Origin: Phoebastria nigripes
Lineage: Eukaryota > Chordata > Aves > Procellariiformes > Diomedeidae
DNA: 64,000 bases
Assembly (NCBI GenBank): GCA_035582835.1
Contig: JAYKAV010000678.1
Span: 195,001-259,000 of the forward strand
Direction: 5' to 3'
This document shows, one piece after another, positions 63,718 through 64,000 of the stretch. A model generated the notes under the pieces. That model saw only the letters and a list, made by a program, of their open reading frames with translations. It ran no database searches and was not told where the DNA came from. Made by a program: the position numbers and the translations under genes. Each line of letters starts with the position of its first letter. Position 1 is the first letter of the stretch.

Positions 63718-64000
63718 AAACCTTTGGAGACTGCGCATGTATAGTTTATTCCTATTTCTTTAGTATTTATTTGGCTGAAATCATAGGAAATTTCTTTGTG
63801 AAGTATGTATCTAGACTGTGTAAATAGGGGAATTTACCCAGACTCATCTGAAAAAGGCACCTTATGGGAGGCAAATAGTTCCTAAACTTTAGAAACTTAA
63901 TAACCTGCATACCATCACATTTCCTCGTGACCTAGTATTTGTCCTGCAATGCTTTGTTGCAGATGCCTACATTCTGAGAAGGCATTCCTAGAGTTCTGCC
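63718..64000. other. Non-coding DNA at window edge, nothing seen
   Basis: AT-rich, no gene or recognisable repeat up to the window end. Confidence 0.6.

Overview
The window looks like a piece of a bird (avian) nuclear genome. It is AT-rich and CpG-poor, has ten isolated N calls and many short microsatellites, and carries two repeat signatures typical of birds. These are a CR1 retrotransposon 3' end with its CATAGAAT octamer motif (50987-51060) and the first ~116 bp of an LTR with a 5' segment that recurs widely in bird genomes (14163-14278). Bird origin is inferred from these repeats; I cannot name the species or the locus.

I find no protein-coding gene, no convincing exon and no tRNA, rRNA or snRNA gene. 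Open frames are short, overlap on both strands, lack recognisable domains or exon-like splice context, and look like chance. The window is best read as intergenic DNA (a gene desert) or the inside of a very long intron.

Layout. 1-14 kb: unique AT-rich DNA with candidate conserved blocks near 5.1, 8.1, 9.0 and 13.3 kb. 14-20 kb: LTR fragment, A-rich tracts, and candidate blocks near 16.7 and 19.2 kb. 20-25 kb: a candidate conserved block, then a degraded tract with motifs in the order expected of a DIRS-like (tyrosine-recombinase) retrotransposon, ending next to a split 78-bp duplication. 25-29 kb: an L2-type tail, candidate regulatory DNA, and a small CpG-dense patch at 27.85-28.12 kb. 29-37 kb: mostly featureless, with a second possible retroelement tract at 33.3-35.6 kb. 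37-40 kb: a nest of three L2-type LINE relics in opposing orientations, recognisable from C-terminal ORF2 remnants. 41-50 kb: microsatellites, homopurine tracts, a perfect hairpin and several candidate conserved blocks. 50-54 kb: CR1 end, another L2-type tail and AT repeats. 57-64 kb: candidate blocks near 57.4, 58.4 and 61.4 kb, a second hairpin, and old amniote repeat relics at the right edge.

Nothing here looks like a new gene system. The most useful leads are the possible DIRS-like relic (unexpected in a bird), the L2 nest, and the blocks that may be developmental enhancers. The enhancer calls rest only on sequence texture and need alignment to other genomes.
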